In this document: positions 23,498 to 32,259 of the stretch, one piece after another
Position numbering within the stretch: the stretch's first letter is position 1
How the letters are laid out: each line of letters starts with the position of its first letter
Assembly: GCF_900143055.1 (NCBI RefSeq)
Contig: NZ_FRCW01000002.1
Span: 248,001-312,000, forward strand
Source of the DNA: Fibrobacter sp. UWR3
GTDB lineage: Bacteria > Fibrobacterota > Fibrobacteria > Fibrobacterales > Fibrobacteraceae
Reading direction: 5' to 3'
Length of the DNA stretch: 64,000 nt
The notes under the pieces: model-generated
The model's input: only the letters and a program-made list of their open reading frames with translations
Databases searched by the model: none
What the model was told of the DNA's origin: nothing
Made by a program: the position numbers and the translations under genes

Positions 23498-24594
23498 GGG
23501 ATAAAGCCCCTCACGCCAAGGCTCAGCGGGTTCCATAGCCCAGCGCTGGATTCATACGTCAGGGCATAGTTCACGTCGAACAGGTAACGTTTCTTGCCTA
23601 TGCGTATGTTGAACTTGTATCCCAGGCCAATCATCGCATCCAGGTCGTCCATACCTATACGCACCGTTCCGTCGGGAATAATCTCGCACTCGAAACCTAC
23701 GCGACCCGTCCACACGTGATGCTGCGGGTCGAACACGAGCAAGGTATCCGCCACCTGGTAATCGAGCGCTTCCATCCAGGCATATACGGGCTTGCCCAGC
23801 ACCTTCGAGCGGTAGCCGAGCCCCACCTGCAACACCTTCGGGCGTACGCCTTCCGTAGAGGCTATGCTGTTGTCCGTACTCGGGCTGCGAGACCAGCGGG
23901 CCGAAAGGTTCCTGCCGAAGCTGATGTTCCTGATGACAACCGACGTGGACCACTTTTCGTTCCACTGCCTGAGCCAGCCCAGGTTTATCGCCACCGGGCT
24001 CGTGAAGCCGTCCACCATCTCGATGCCGTCGTAGTATTCGGCGACATCCATGTTGTCGTAGCCCAGCGAGAGCGATATACCGAAGGCATCGCGGCGAGTC
24101 GCGCGGTAAGAAAATCCGAGGTACATCATCGTGAAAAACGGGGTCGCCGTACCGAGAGTCTGGTCGTCGTCATCAATCACATCGAAGTTTATATCGCCGC
24201 GGTAGAGCATCGCGAACCCCACACCCATGCGGTTTCCGACCGGCGTTTCGAGCCCGAGGGAACCGCCCATGCGGTCAAGGCTCCTGCGTTCGGCATTGAG
24301 CGTGTAGTTGAAGTTCTGGCGGAACCCGAGAATAGCGGGGTTCCAGTAGGCACCGGGCATAGAGGCCGTATCCGCGGAACCCGTATTGCCGCGCCCGAGT
24401 TCGCGCGTACCCGCACCCATGCGTTCCACAAAGCCGTCAAAGCCACCGAGGGCAGCCTTCTTGTCGACAACGCCCGCAAATGCAGATGAAGCCAACAGCA
24501 ATCCAACAAGGAGAGCATGCAGGAAGGAGATTGCCACGGACCTGCTGCGCAGATCCTCGCAATGACAATTCCGAATCTCAAATCTCGAAATCAT
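23494..24594 (-). CDS. PorV/PorQ-like outer-membrane beta-barrel protein
   Basis: 366 residues. After an atypical N-terminus and signal peptide (...LLVGLLLASSAFAG), the mature protein begins with FVERMGAGTRELGRGNTGSA and MPGAYWNPAILG, the pattern of PorV/PorQ/UPF0164 proteins, followed by repeated amphipathic strands. In Bacteroidota, PorV shuttles type IX secretion substrates at the outer membrane. Its ATGA start overlaps the stop of the propeller gene and its stop overlaps the recF start. Residues 10-24 are encoded by a dispersed repeat. The exact role here is inference. Confidence 0.75.
   Translation of the reverse strand: MISRFEIRNCHCEDLRSRSVAISFLHALLVGLLLASSAFAGVVDKKAALGGFDGFVERMGAGTRELGRGNTGSADTASMPGAYWNPAILGFRQNFNYTLNAERRSLDRMGGSLGLETPVGNRMGVGFAMLYRGDINFDVIDDDDQTLGTATPFFTMMYLGFSYRATRRDAFGISLSLGYDNMDVAEYYDGIEMVDGFTSPVAINLGWLRQWNEKWSTSVVIRNISFGRNLSARWSRSPSTDNSIASTEGVRPKVLQVGLGYRSKVLGKPVYAWMEALDYQVADTLLVFDPQHHVWTGRVGFECEIIPDGTVRIGMDDLDAMIGLGYKFNIRIGKKRYLFDVNYALTYESSAGLWNPLSLGVRGFIP
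24526..24566. repeat. Dispersed repeat inside a coding sequence
   Basis: GGAGATTGCC...CGCAATGACA is a bacterial dispersed-repeat type also seen in part at 14543-14578. Here it encodes NCHCEDLRSRSVAIS at the start of the PorV-like protein. Confidence 0.75.
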
Positions 24595-26219
24595 CGCGTA
24601 CCCCCTAGCGTCATGACCTTGCCCCAGCCCACGTGGCCATGGTTATCCTTCACGCGCACGTAGTACACACCCATCGCGCAGGGGTTACCGTAATCGTCAA
24701 GCCCGTCCCAAACATCTTCCTTCGCGTTCGTGGAGCGCGAGGCATCCGCAAAGCGCGGGGCGGATTTCACAATCTTGCGTACCTTCTTCATGTCGTAACT
24801 GAACACCTCGATGGTAATCTTCGAATCCTTGCTTACCTTGTACGAAACAAGCGACTCGCTACCCGCAGTTATCACCGAAGGCACCATGCGCACCGTTCCC
24901 AGGTTTCCGCTCAGTTTCGCGCGGTTCAGTATCGGCGTCCAGGTTCGCCCCGTATCCGCCGAAACAGATATGCCGTTGCCGTAGGTGGCAACCGCAAGCC
25001 CTGTCGTATTCTTCTCGAGCGGGAAAGCGGCTATATCGCAAATCATCACGTCGCGGTCGGTCACACCCATCTCGAAACCGAAAAGCCACTGGCTTTCTTC
25101 TTCGTCGCTTTCATAGGCTCGCACCCCGAGCGAATCGACCCGCAAGAGCCCGGTCACGGAGCCGCCCACAGTCCGTACCGCAACAAGCGCCTGTTTCCCG
25201 ACAAAGGCCACATTGCTTACCGTGTAATCGGCATTGTCGTACACGTCCTTCTTCTGGGAGTTTCCCTTCACGTCGATAAACGGCACCTTCGCAAAATCGC
25301 CCGACTTTTCTACATACTTGCGCCAGAGGCCACCCTTCATGGATTCCTTGCCCTGCGCCTGAGTCTCGGCAATAACCATAAGCGGGTCGCCGCCAACCCA
25401 CACGCCCGTAACGCGCATGGAATCGAGCACCTTCGAAGCGCTAGCAAGCCTGCCATCCGCAGAAAGCACCCAGAGCCCGCGGGCCGTCGCCATCCACAGG
25501 TCGCGCGTATTCGGGTCCAGCGCCACGTCAAATACCTCGGTGTACTTCTTGAGGTCCTTCGAGGCATTCAGCTTGAGCGTATCGAGCGCCTTGTTCTCGC
25601 GGTCAAAGATAAGCCTGAATTCCTTCGGGTCGTTCGCACCGCGCGAGATGTCGTAACCCGTAAGGCCGAGCATGCCGCGCGCAATCCAGAGAGTCTTCCG
25701 CGTCGAATCGTAGGCAAGGCCGCTCACCGCATACGTCATCGCAGAATCGAGCTCTTCCGCCGCGCTCGGGAGTTCAAGCGGTGTCTCGAAAATGTCCTCG
25801 GTACTGCGCACCGAGATAATACCCTCGGGCTGGAGCAAGTTCCCGTTGTTGTCGAGTCCGTACATCGGGTAAACGAGCCCGAGCCTGCCCGCATTCTCGG
25901 CAGGTATGCGGCGGTGGTTCGCATTCACGTCCGTAAATATGCCATCGTGCACGGCAGTCACCGAATCAGAGAGCGGGCCCTGTTCCGTACCCGAAACCTG
26001 CACCTGCCCCGAGGCAGAAACCTTCAAGTCCAGGCGGGTCACCCCGCTGTTCATATCACCACGCGAAAACACCCACAGCGACCCGTAGTCACCCCCCGGT
26101 GCTACAGAAAACGCCCAGTTGCTGAACAGCGTCTCGGTGGCGGCAAGGGCAAGCGAAGACGCCACGGCAACAACGCCCGCGACACGCCTAGCAAAACCCG
26201 CGTCTACAAAAAACTTCAT
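24591..26219 (-). CDS. Secreted beta-propeller-like protein with FlgD-type C-terminal domain
   Basis: 542 residues. The signal peptide (MKFFVDAGFARRVAGVVAVASSLALAA) is followed by repeated strands with DxxTRxLWxA patterns (DSTRKTLWIARG, DPNTRDLWMATARGLWVL) that suggest a beta-propeller like those of two-component sensor propellers. An Asp-box-like SADTGRTWTPI lies near 430. The C-terminal 85 residues (ITIEVFSYDMKKVRKIV ... DDYGNPCAMGVYYVRVK) look like the FlgD Ig-like fold used in T9SS-type proteins. It starts 2 nt after lolA, so it is coupled to it. Function unknown. Confidence 0.7.
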   Translation of the reverse strand: MKFFVDAGFARRVAGVVAVASSLALAATETLFSNWAFSVAPGGDYGSLWVFSRGDMNSGVTRLDLKVSASGQVQVSGTEQGPLSDSVTAVHDGIFTDVNANHRRIPAENAGRLGLVYPMYGLDNNGNLLQPEGIISVRSTEDIFETPLELPSAAEELDSAMTYAVSGLAYDSTRKTLWIARGMLGLTGYDISRGANDPKEFRLIFDRENKALDTLKLNASKDLKKYTEVFDVALDPNTRDLWMATARGLWVLSADGRLASASKVLDSMRVTGVWVGGDPLMVIAETQAQGKESMKGGLWRKYVEKSGDFAKVPFIDVKGNSQKKDVYDNADYTVSNVAFVGKQALVAVRTVGGSVTGLLRVDSLGVRAYESDEEESQWLFGFEMGVTDRDVMICDIAAFPLEKNTTGLAVATYGNGISVSADTGRTWTPILNRAKLSGNLGTVRMVPSVITAGSESLVSYKVSKDSKITIEVFSYDMKKVRKIVKSAPRFADASRSTNAKEDVWDGLDDYGNPCAMGVYYVRVKDNHGHVGWGKVMTLGGTR

Positions 26220-26221
26220 CG

Positions 26222-26857
26222 TTACCTCATGTCGATTTCGTCGACATCCTTGCCCGGTTTAAACTTGAAATCGTCGGGCGAAACCTTCTTTACCACGTTC
26301 AGTTTGAGAATGTTGTACCACGAGGAATTCCCCGCGGGGTCAACCGTAAACAGGCGCACCGGCGAAAAGTCCTTCTTCGAGAGCCATACTTCCATCTGGT
26401 CGAACTGGCCCGCATACTTTGAGGCGTCGAGCTTTAGCACCCACAACTTTTGCTTGTTGAATTCCGCTTCCTTCAGTTCCTTCGCCTTGCATTCCAAATA
26501 CTTGAACAGCATCTCGGAGGGGTGGAACGCCGAAGAAAGGTCCTCGATAGCCTTGATGAGCACCTGGTTCTGTTCGGGGTTGTACTGCCACATGCTCTCG
26601 CCGTCGCTCACGAACTCGATTCCCGCAACCTTCAGGCGGAACCTGTCGGCATCGGCCACCAGGAGCGTTCCCGTCTGGCTTACGATATCGGGCGACTCCG
26701 CATAAAAAATCTGCACCTGGAACTCGAGATTCCAGGCCTTGCCGGACTTGAACCACTCCTTGGAGCCCTTGAGGGCCTCGTCGGCGGTAACCGCGAAGGA
26801 ATTGACGGCCAAGACGCCCAACGCACACAAAGCAATAAACAGACTACGAATTTTCAT
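26222..26857 (-). CDS. lolA: LolA-like outer-membrane lipoprotein carrier
   Basis: 211 residues with a signal peptide (MKIRSLFIALCALGVLAVNSFA). The fold pattern is LolA-like: GTLLVADADRFRLKV, a Trp/Tyr-rich QYNPEQNQVLIKAIED strand, and WLSKKDFSPVRLFTVD near the C-terminus. LolA carries lipoproteins across the periplasm. CAGGAG before 26857 fixes the start, seven codons after an upstream alternative. It is the first gene of a tight operon lolA - propeller - PorV-like - recF. Confidence 0.8.
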   Translation of the reverse strand: MKIRSLFIALCALGVLAVNSFAVTADEALKGSKEWFKSGKAWNLEFQVQIFYAESPDIVSQTGTLLVADADRFRLKVAGIEFVSDGESMWQYNPEQNQVLIKAIEDLSSAFHPSEMLFKYLECKAKELKEAEFNKQKLWVLKLDASKYAGQFDQMEVWLSKKDFSPVRLFTVDPAGNSSWYNILKLNVVKKVSPDDFKFKPGKDVDEIDMR

Positions 26858-26964
26858 AAATCTCCTGTATATACACAAAAATACAAAACGTAAGCGCCCT
26901 CGACGTTGGGTTTTTGCAAGATATATTTCTATCTTTTGTCCAAGAACTTTTTTGGAAGGATTTT

Positions 26965-28107
26965 ATGCGCAAACTCATTTTGCCCATCGCCCTCGCGTCC
27001 GCATCTTTTGCCCTCGCCTTGGATGTCGAACTGCACGGTAACGTAAACTTTGACTACGGCAGCTATTTTGACAGCGATTTCGACCCGACTAATGCCGCCA
27101 ACCAGGATATCGACCTTGCCGCCAAGGCAAAACTCGACGAGAACGTGTCCGTAACCGTGAAGGCCAACACGCACAGCACCTACGTCGATTCTTCCGACGG
27201 CATGGCAAAGGCGTCCGAAACCCGCCGCCACTACTTTGCCCGTTCCACCGCCATGGGTGACGGCGGAAGGTTCACCGAATTCAACTTTGATGGAGTGGAA
27301 CTCCGCTGGGACGTGACCCATTCCATCGGCCTCGTGTTCGGCGACCTCACCTACTCTGCAGGCGCGTTCAACTACTACTACTGGCGCGACCCCGCCCGCT
27401 ACGCGGTCATTGTCCGTGAATCGCACCTGCGCGGTGCCGGTATCGAAGTCGGCAACGAGAAGTACGGCAACGGTAAGGTCTATATAGGTGCATCCGAGAA
27501 CAACGTGCACTCCATGGCCCTTTTCGGCACGTACTCCTACCCCATCCTGAACCACGTGGACGAACACCTCGTGCTTACCCCGAGCGTGGACTGGCTGTTC
27601 GGCAGCGAAATCAGCCGCAGCTACACCTACACGTTCGGCCTGGAAGTGGACTACGCCAAGAGTTTCGAGAAGATGAACTACGGCATCTACGCCGTGTGGG
27701 GCATCCACCCGTACAAGGGCAAGGGCGTCCACTCCTTCCTCCTGGAACCGAGCTTCAACTACGACTTCTTCAACCTGAACATGAACTTCTTCTACGCGAT
27801 TACCGACGAAGAATATGACGCCGAACCGCAGATCTTGACAGAAGACCAGATGATGTTTGCCGTCGAGCCGAGTTTCAACCTGCACAAGAAGTTCACCATG
27901 GGCGTGAGCTACGAATACCACGACCGCGACACGAACAAGGATAGCAACAAGTCCGAAAACTTCGACGACTCGTTCCACTACCTCGGCATGAACTTCTACC
28001 TGTACCCGACCCTGAAGACGGAACTCGTGTTCTGGTTCGGCTACAACTTCAACGACCAGGTCGATACCGACTTCGCGATGGGTATCAGCGCGAAGGCCAG
28101 CTTCTAG
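26965..28107 (+). CDS. Outer-membrane beta-barrel (porin-like) protein
   Basis: 380 residues from the ATG at 26965, preceded by GGAAGGA. The signal peptide MRKLILPIALASASFALA is followed by LDVELHGNVNFDYG and about sixteen alternating aromatic/polar strands such as VELRWDVTHSIGLVFGDLTY. The protein ends in phenylalanine (GISAKASF), the usual signal for barrel assembly by BamA. No specific channel family is recognised. A CTATCTTT box lies at 26929-26936. Confidence 0.75.
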   Translation: MRKLILPIALASASFALALDVELHGNVNFDYGSYFDSDFDPTNAANQDIDLAAKAKLDENVSVTVKANTHSTYVDSSDGMAKASETRRHYFARSTAMGDGGRFTEFNFDGVELRWDVTHSIGLVFGDLTYSAGAFNYYYWRDPARYAVIVRESHLRGAGIEVGNEKYGNGKVYIGASENNVHSMALFGTYSYPILNHVDEHLVLTPSVDWLFGSEISRSYTYTFGLEVDYAKSFEKMNYGIYAVWGIHPYKGKGVHSFLLEPSFNYDFFNLNMNFFYAITDEEYDAEPQILTEDQMMFAVEPSFNLHKKFTMGVSYEYHDRDTNKDSNKSENFDDSFHYLGMNFYLYPTLKTELVFWFGYNFNDQVDTDFAMGISAKASF

Positions 28108-28141
28108 CCTTTGACAGGCGAGCCTTCCCCCGGAAGAATCC

Positions 28142-29200
28142 GTGAGAATCAGGGCGCTTGACTCGATCCGCGGTCTTCTGCTGTTGCAGATGACCCTCGA
28201 CCATTTCGGAAGGCCCATATCGTACTACCTGTACCAGTGCTTCGGCTTCTTCAGTGCGGCCGAAGGCTTTTTTTTCCTGTCGGGATTCGTCGGGATGCTT
28301 GCCGCCACAAGCAAGGGAGTGAAGGACCCGAAGCAGTCCTGGATGCGTTGGCGTGCGTTCAAGACGTGGCGCTACCACATCGTGACGCTTGTGTCGCTTT
28401 GCCTGGCAGCGTGGCTGTTCCTGCCGCGAGTGGGCTACCTGTTCGAATCCATCTACAGCCACCCCGCATCGGGAAGCGCGTTCAGCCTCCTGCTCGCAAA
28501 TACACCCGAGTATCTCGACGTGCTGCCGCTGTACGTGATTTTCCTTCTGGCGGGTTCGTTCGTGTTCCCGCTGTTTACGCGGGCGGCGCGCAAGCGGCAG
28601 GTGCTGTGCCTCTGGCTCCCCGCCCTCGCGCTCTGGATTGCGGCGCAGTTCGGGCTCCGCGACGCGTGTAACGGTATCTTCCCGCAGTGGATACACCACG
28701 GGGACTTCGACCCGTTCGGCTGGCAGTTCGTGTACTTCTCGGGAGCGGCGACCGCCTCCTGGTGGCGCATCGCCCGCAGGGACGAATCCGCCGGCAACGC
28801 GCTCGCCGTAAACGCGGTCCGGCGAGCAACCCCCGCAATCATCGTGCTTCTCGTTTTCTGCTTCCTCTGGTCGCACCAGTTTATCGCCCTCGCGGAGCCG
28901 GCCAGTTTCTGGACCAGCAAGGTGCACGTCGGCCCGCTCCGCTTCGCGAACTTCTTTACCTTCATGCTCTTGATATGTGCGGTTGTGCGCAGGTGGCCCG
29001 CCCTGCTCGACTTCAGGGCGACCAACGTGATGGGGCGGCATAGCCTGGACGTCTATACCGCGCACATCGTGCTCATTTATCTCTGGATGGCGACCCCCGG
29101 AACGGTCCGTTACCACGGGCCGTGGAACGTCCTTGTCCCGGTCGTCGCGTGCGTGTTGCTGTGGGCACTCGCGAAGGCCCGCGAACCGCGGGCACCCTGA
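28142..29200 (+). CDS. OpgC-like membrane acyltransferase
   Basis: 352 residues from a GTG start with GGAAGAA before it. It has about ten transmembrane helices. The N-terminal RALDSIRGLLLLQMTLDHFG is the start of the OpgC/acyltransferase_3-like family, which transfers succinyl or other acyl groups to periplasmic glucans or surface polysaccharides. The conserved His of LDHFG is present. The natural acceptor is unknown. Confidence 0.8.
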   Translation: MRIRALDSIRGLLLLQMTLDHFGRPISYYLYQCFGFFSAAEGFFFLSGFVGMLAATSKGVKDPKQSWMRWRAFKTWRYHIVTLVSLCLAAWLFLPRVGYLFESIYSHPASGSAFSLLLANTPEYLDVLPLYVIFLLAGSFVFPLFTRAARKRQVLCLWLPALALWIAAQFGLRDACNGIFPQWIHHGDFDPFGWQFVYFSGAATASWWRIARRDESAGNALAVNAVRRATPAIIVLLVFCFLWSHQFIALAEPASFWTSKVHVGPLRFANFFTFMLLICAVVRRWPALLDFRATNVMGRHSLDVYTAHIVLIYLWMATPGTVRYHGPWNVLVPVVACVLLWALAKAREPRAP

Positions 29201-29224
29201 TGTGGTTTTCGGTTCATACAAAAA

Positions 29225-29246
29225 CACCCCGGTTTTTACCGGGGTG
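29225..29246 (-). terminator. Rho-independent terminator for the lipoprotein gene
   Basis: CACCCCGG (29225-29232) pairs with CCGGGGTG (29239-29246). On the minus strand it is followed by TTTTTG, so it ends the transcript of the gene at 29272-30333. Confidence 0.85.
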
Positions 29247-29271
29247 CGCGTTGAAATTCTTGTAGCGAGAA

Positions 29272-30333
29272 TTACTGACCGAGGAACTTCTTGCCGATGC
29301 CGAATTCATCCTTGTACTGGATGTAGTCCGGAACGAAGCCCTTCTCAAAGTTGAAGGTCACGTTCAGGCCACACTGGAATTCGTTCATCAGCTTGCCCTT
29401 TTCGCCGGCCTTGAGGTTCTGGCGCTTCTTCTCGATCTTTTCGTCGCCCTTCTTGCCCACGAGCACTTCGGCTTCGCACCAGCCGGTACCGGCCTTGGCG
29501 TTGACGGACTTGCCCTCGGTAGAGACGAGCGTGATGTTAGCCGGGTCGAGCACGGTGTTGTTGCCGGTCGATGCCCAGAACTGCAGTTCGCCGCTCAAGG
29601 AAGTCGGGGTAATCTTGATGGTCGGGAGAGCCATCACGTAGCCCCACTTGTCCACGCGGTTCTTGCCGGACGGGTCGGGAATGTTTTCGCCGAAGATGAG
29701 GAAGTAGCCACGCGTGCCCTTGCGGCTCTTGTTGAGCGCAGCCTTCACGTCGGCATTTTCCGGAGCGATTTCGGCAATGCGGAGCAGGTAGTATTCGCAA
29801 ACCACCGGATCGGTTTCATCGTTCGCTTCGGCGAGGGCCGGTCCGACATAGAGGTTTTCTGCTTCGGTACGGATGGTCTTCACGGAGGCCTCACCCACGT
29901 TCATCCTCTTCGCGATGGAGAGCGCAGTGTCGATCTTTGCGAACGCCTGAAGGGTAGAACCGTAGTCCAGTCCCTGCTGGGCAGCCTGCTGCTTACCAAT
30001 GGTAGCGTAGCTCGTCACGAATTCTTCAATCACTTCGGGCTTCTGCACCTTGGAAATGTTGGTGGCGGCCTTGTCGAAGTAACCGCTGATAAGGTCGCTG
30101 TTGATGTTGCTCTTGGCTTCGATGTTCGCGCCGCGCACTAGGGCGAGCGTGAAGTTGTCATAGAACTCGTCAGAGACTTTACCCTTCTTGAGGGCATCCA
30201 GGTAGGAGTTGATGGCGTTCCTGTAACGCTGGTTTTCCAGGTGTTCGTCGCCACGCTTTTCGTTGGCACCCTTACAGCCGGAGAGCGCAAAGGCGACCGA
30301 CACGGCTAAAGCGGCAAGAAAAATTTTCTTCAT
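29272..30333 (-). CDS. Lipoprotein with TPR-like helical region
   Basis: 353 residues. Signal peptide MKKIFLAALAVSVAFALSGC with a clear lipobox (LSGC). The next 150 residues look like a TPR-type helical repeat (HLENQRYRNAINSYLDALKKGKVSDEF), followed by a beta-rich C-terminal domain with little similarity I can name. An in-frame ATG at 30348 is less likely than 30333. Probably outer-membrane anchored; function unknown. Confidence 0.75.
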   Translation of the reverse strand: MKKIFLAALAVSVAFALSGCKGANEKRGDEHLENQRYRNAINSYLDALKKGKVSDEFYDNFTLALVRGANIEAKSNINSDLISGYFDKAATNISKVQKPEVIEEFVTSYATIGKQQAAQQGLDYGSTLQAFAKIDTALSIAKRMNVGEASVKTIRTEAENLYVGPALAEANDETDPVVCEYYLLRIAEIAPENADVKAALNKSRKGTRGYFLIFGENIPDPSGKNRVDKWGYVMALPTIKITPTSLSGELQFWASTGNNTVLDPANITLVSTEGKSVNAKAGTGWCEAEVLVGKKGDEKIEKKRQNLKAGEKGKLMNEFQCGLNVTFNFEKGFVPDYIQYKDEFGIGKKFLGQ

Positions 30334-30479
30334 TGATTTAATCCTCAAGGATAAAGTTCAAAATAAGCCCCAAATCGAGCCAAAAGCGCGTTTCAGGTCT
30401 ACCATACGATAATTTAATTAAATAAATTTGTCATATATCACTCGTATTCGTAAATTTTTATTTGGAGTGTGTATAGGGA

Positions 30480-31910
30480 ATGAGAATTCTGGTCGTCAGT
30501 CCAGAAGCGGGCAATTGGCTAGTGCCCAGTCCGCTCACCACGGCAGTCAACCGACTTGCCGACGCATTCGCCCAGGCCGGGGTGAATGTTGTTACCTGTT
30601 CCCCGTTTTACAAGAACCATTTACAGAATCCGGAAAACTACAAGTGCGTTTTCCGCGGGACGGAGCGCCTTCAGGGCAAGGTTTACGAAATATGGAAATC
30701 CGAGACCGACCCGCTGCACACCTATATCTATAACGAGGAATACTTCGGCAGGCCCTACGTCTACGGCCCTCCTAAAGACGTCCCCTACGGCGACAACCAC
30801 CTCCGGTTCGCCTTCCTCGCTTCGGCCTGCCTGAGCTACGCCATCGAGTCCAAGACCGAATTCCAGGCAATTCTCGGGCACGAATGGGGCGGAGCACTCG
30901 CCGGAGCACTCGCGCACAACACCTACAAGGAAGAATTCGGCGACGTGCCGTTCTTCTTTACCGTCCACAACATCACCTACGACTTCCACGTGAGGTCCGA
31001 GGAAATCGAGAAGATCGGCCTCCCGCGCGAAAGGTACAACATGGACGGCTACGAGTTCTGGGGCAAGGTAAGCCTCCTCAAGGCGGGCATCTGCTTTGCC
31101 GAGAAGGTCCTGTTCCCCTCGCCCGGCTACCGCGACGCGATGCTCAACACGAACCTGCCCGGCGGACTCAGCGGCTTTTTGAACCACAACGCCGACAAGC
31201 TTATCGGCGTCCAGTTCGGTGTAAGTTACCGGGTATGGGACTTCAACCGCGAAGAACAGCTCCCCATCAAGGAAGCGAAACACAGGGCCAGGCTTGCGCT
31301 GCAAGAGCAACTCCACGTGGACTTCGGGTCGAAGTTGGTCCTCTACGTGCACCTCGACGAAGAAGCGGGCAACACCTCCGAGACGCTCGCGACAATCCTC
31401 GCCGACATCACGAAGCAGGACGTGTTTATCGTCGTGGGCATCTCGCCTGAAGACCCGGAATGGAATTTCTACCAGGACGTGTCGAAGCAGTACCCCGACA
31501 TCATGCACGTGATGCCCATCGACCGCGAGACCGAGAACGTCCGACCGCTCAAGGAGGTCCTCGCCGGTTCCGACATCCTGTTTGCCGCAAACCTGCGTGA
31601 ACCGTCCACATCGATTATCCTCAAGGCGCTCGCCTGCGGAACACTCCCGCTTACCGGATTCAATGTCGGCGTAGCCACAATGCTCGACGACTACACTCCC
31701 GAAACGGCAGGCCGCGCAAACGCATTCCTCGTCGAAGACGCGAACGCTCCGCACCAGATGCTGCGCAGGCTCAAGGACGCGTTCCACGTGTACAAGAACG
31801 AAGTCGCCGACTGGGACAAGGCGGTGGTGAACGCCTACAGCGGATTCCACTACGAGTGGGCACGCACAATTTCAAAATATTTGCTAATATTGGGCGAACT
31901 GGGGCTTTAG
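30480..31910 (+). CDS. Glycogen synthase (GT5) homologue lacking key catalytic residues
   Basis: 476 residues. The GT5 pattern is recognisable: MRILVVSPEAG at the N-terminus, FFTVHNITYDF, WGKVSLLKAGICFAEKVLFPSPGY, and REPSTSIILKALACGTLPL near the C-terminus, which keeps the catalytic-type Glu. The KTGGL glucosyl-donor motif is replaced by VPSPL, and the RxxxQKG motif is replaced by VHLDEEAG, so the Lys and Arg that bind ADP-glucose are missing. The GG after GTLPL is also changed. It may be a non-catalytic paralogue in glycogen metabolism. The stop codon lies inside the downstream tRNA gene. Confidence 0.75.
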   Translation: MRILVVSPEAGNWLVPSPLTTAVNRLADAFAQAGVNVVTCSPFYKNHLQNPENYKCVFRGTERLQGKVYEIWKSETDPLHTYIYNEEYFGRPYVYGPPKDVPYGDNHLRFAFLASACLSYAIESKTEFQAILGHEWGGALAGALAHNTYKEEFGDVPFFFTVHNITYDFHVRSEEIEKIGLPRERYNMDGYEFWGKVSLLKAGICFAEKVLFPSPGYRDAMLNTNLPGGLSGFLNHNADKLIGVQFGVSYRVWDFNREEQLPIKEAKHRARLALQEQLHVDFGSKLVLYVHLDEEAGNTSETLATILADITKQDVFIVVGISPEDPEWNFYQDVSKQYPDIMHVMPIDRETENVRPLKEVLAGSDILFAANLREPSTSIILKALACGTLPLTGFNVGVATMLDDYTPETAGRANAFLVEDANAPHQMLRRLKDAFHVYKNEVADWDKAVVNAYSGFHYEWARTISKYLLILGELGL

Positions 31911-31974
31911 CTCAATCGGTTAGAGCCACGGACTCATAACCCGTTGGTTCCCGGTTCAAGTCCGGGAGGCCCCA
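31901..31974 (+). tRNA. tRNA with CAT anticodon (Met or Ile2)
   Basis: A 74-nt cloverleaf: acceptor GGGGCTT/AGGCCCC with discriminator A, D arm GCTC/GAGC, anticodon loop CTCATAA, and T arm CCGGG/CCCGG with TTCAAGT. CCA is not encoded. The anticodon is CAT, so it is either elongator tRNA-Met or the lysidine-modified tRNA-Ile2. The GGTTCAAGTCC T arm and TGGTT variable loop look more like Ile2, but I cannot settle this. The first 10 nt overlap the end of the preceding gene. Confidence 0.93.
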
Positions 31975-31976
31975 CG

Positions 31977-32010
31977 AAAACCCCGCAGCCGTAAGGTTCG
32001 CGGGGTTTTT
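31977..32010 (+). terminator. Rho-independent terminator after the tRNA
   Basis: AAAACCCCGC (31977-31986) pairs with GCGGGGTTTT (32000-32009), followed by T. Confidence 0.9.
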
Positions 32011-32020
32011 CCTTACCCAC

Positions 32021-32046
32021 TGTCATCCCCGCGTAGGCGGGGATCT
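32021..32046. repeat. Dispersed palindromic repeat, 26 nt
   Basis: Identical to the unit at 5228-5253; arms ATCCCCGC/GCGGGGAT. Confidence 0.85.
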
Positions 32047-32067
32047 CTTTTACTATATTATTTAACG

Positions 32068-32259
32068 ATGAAGAAACTCGTTCACGACCGTAAAATCTGT
32101 CTCGCCTGCGCGGGCTGTGTAGGCATTTGCCCCAAGATGGCGCTCGACATGTTCGGGCTCGACCTGCAGATTGATTCTGAAAAGTGCGTGCGCTGTGGCA
32201 TCTGCGTGAAGGCGTGCCCCGTCGGTGCGCTCACGATTACGGAGGTGAACGATGCTTGA
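32068..32259 (+). CDS. 2[4Fe-4S] ferredoxin
   Basis: 63 residues with two cluster motifs: CLACAGCVGICP and CVRCGICVKACP. It overlaps the next gene by 8 nt, so it is probably the electron donor for that reductase. A TATATT box lies 8 nt before the ATG, and no Shine-Dalgarno sequence is seen, consistent with a leaderless mRNA. Confidence 0.93.
   Translation: MKKLVHDRKICLACAGCVGICPKMALDMFGLDLQIDSEKCVRCGICVKACPVGALTITEVNDA

Noticed and set aside
31901-31974. tRNA as an integration site for the defence island
   Set aside because: No integrase and no duplicated tRNA end were found; the island is more than 17 kb away.
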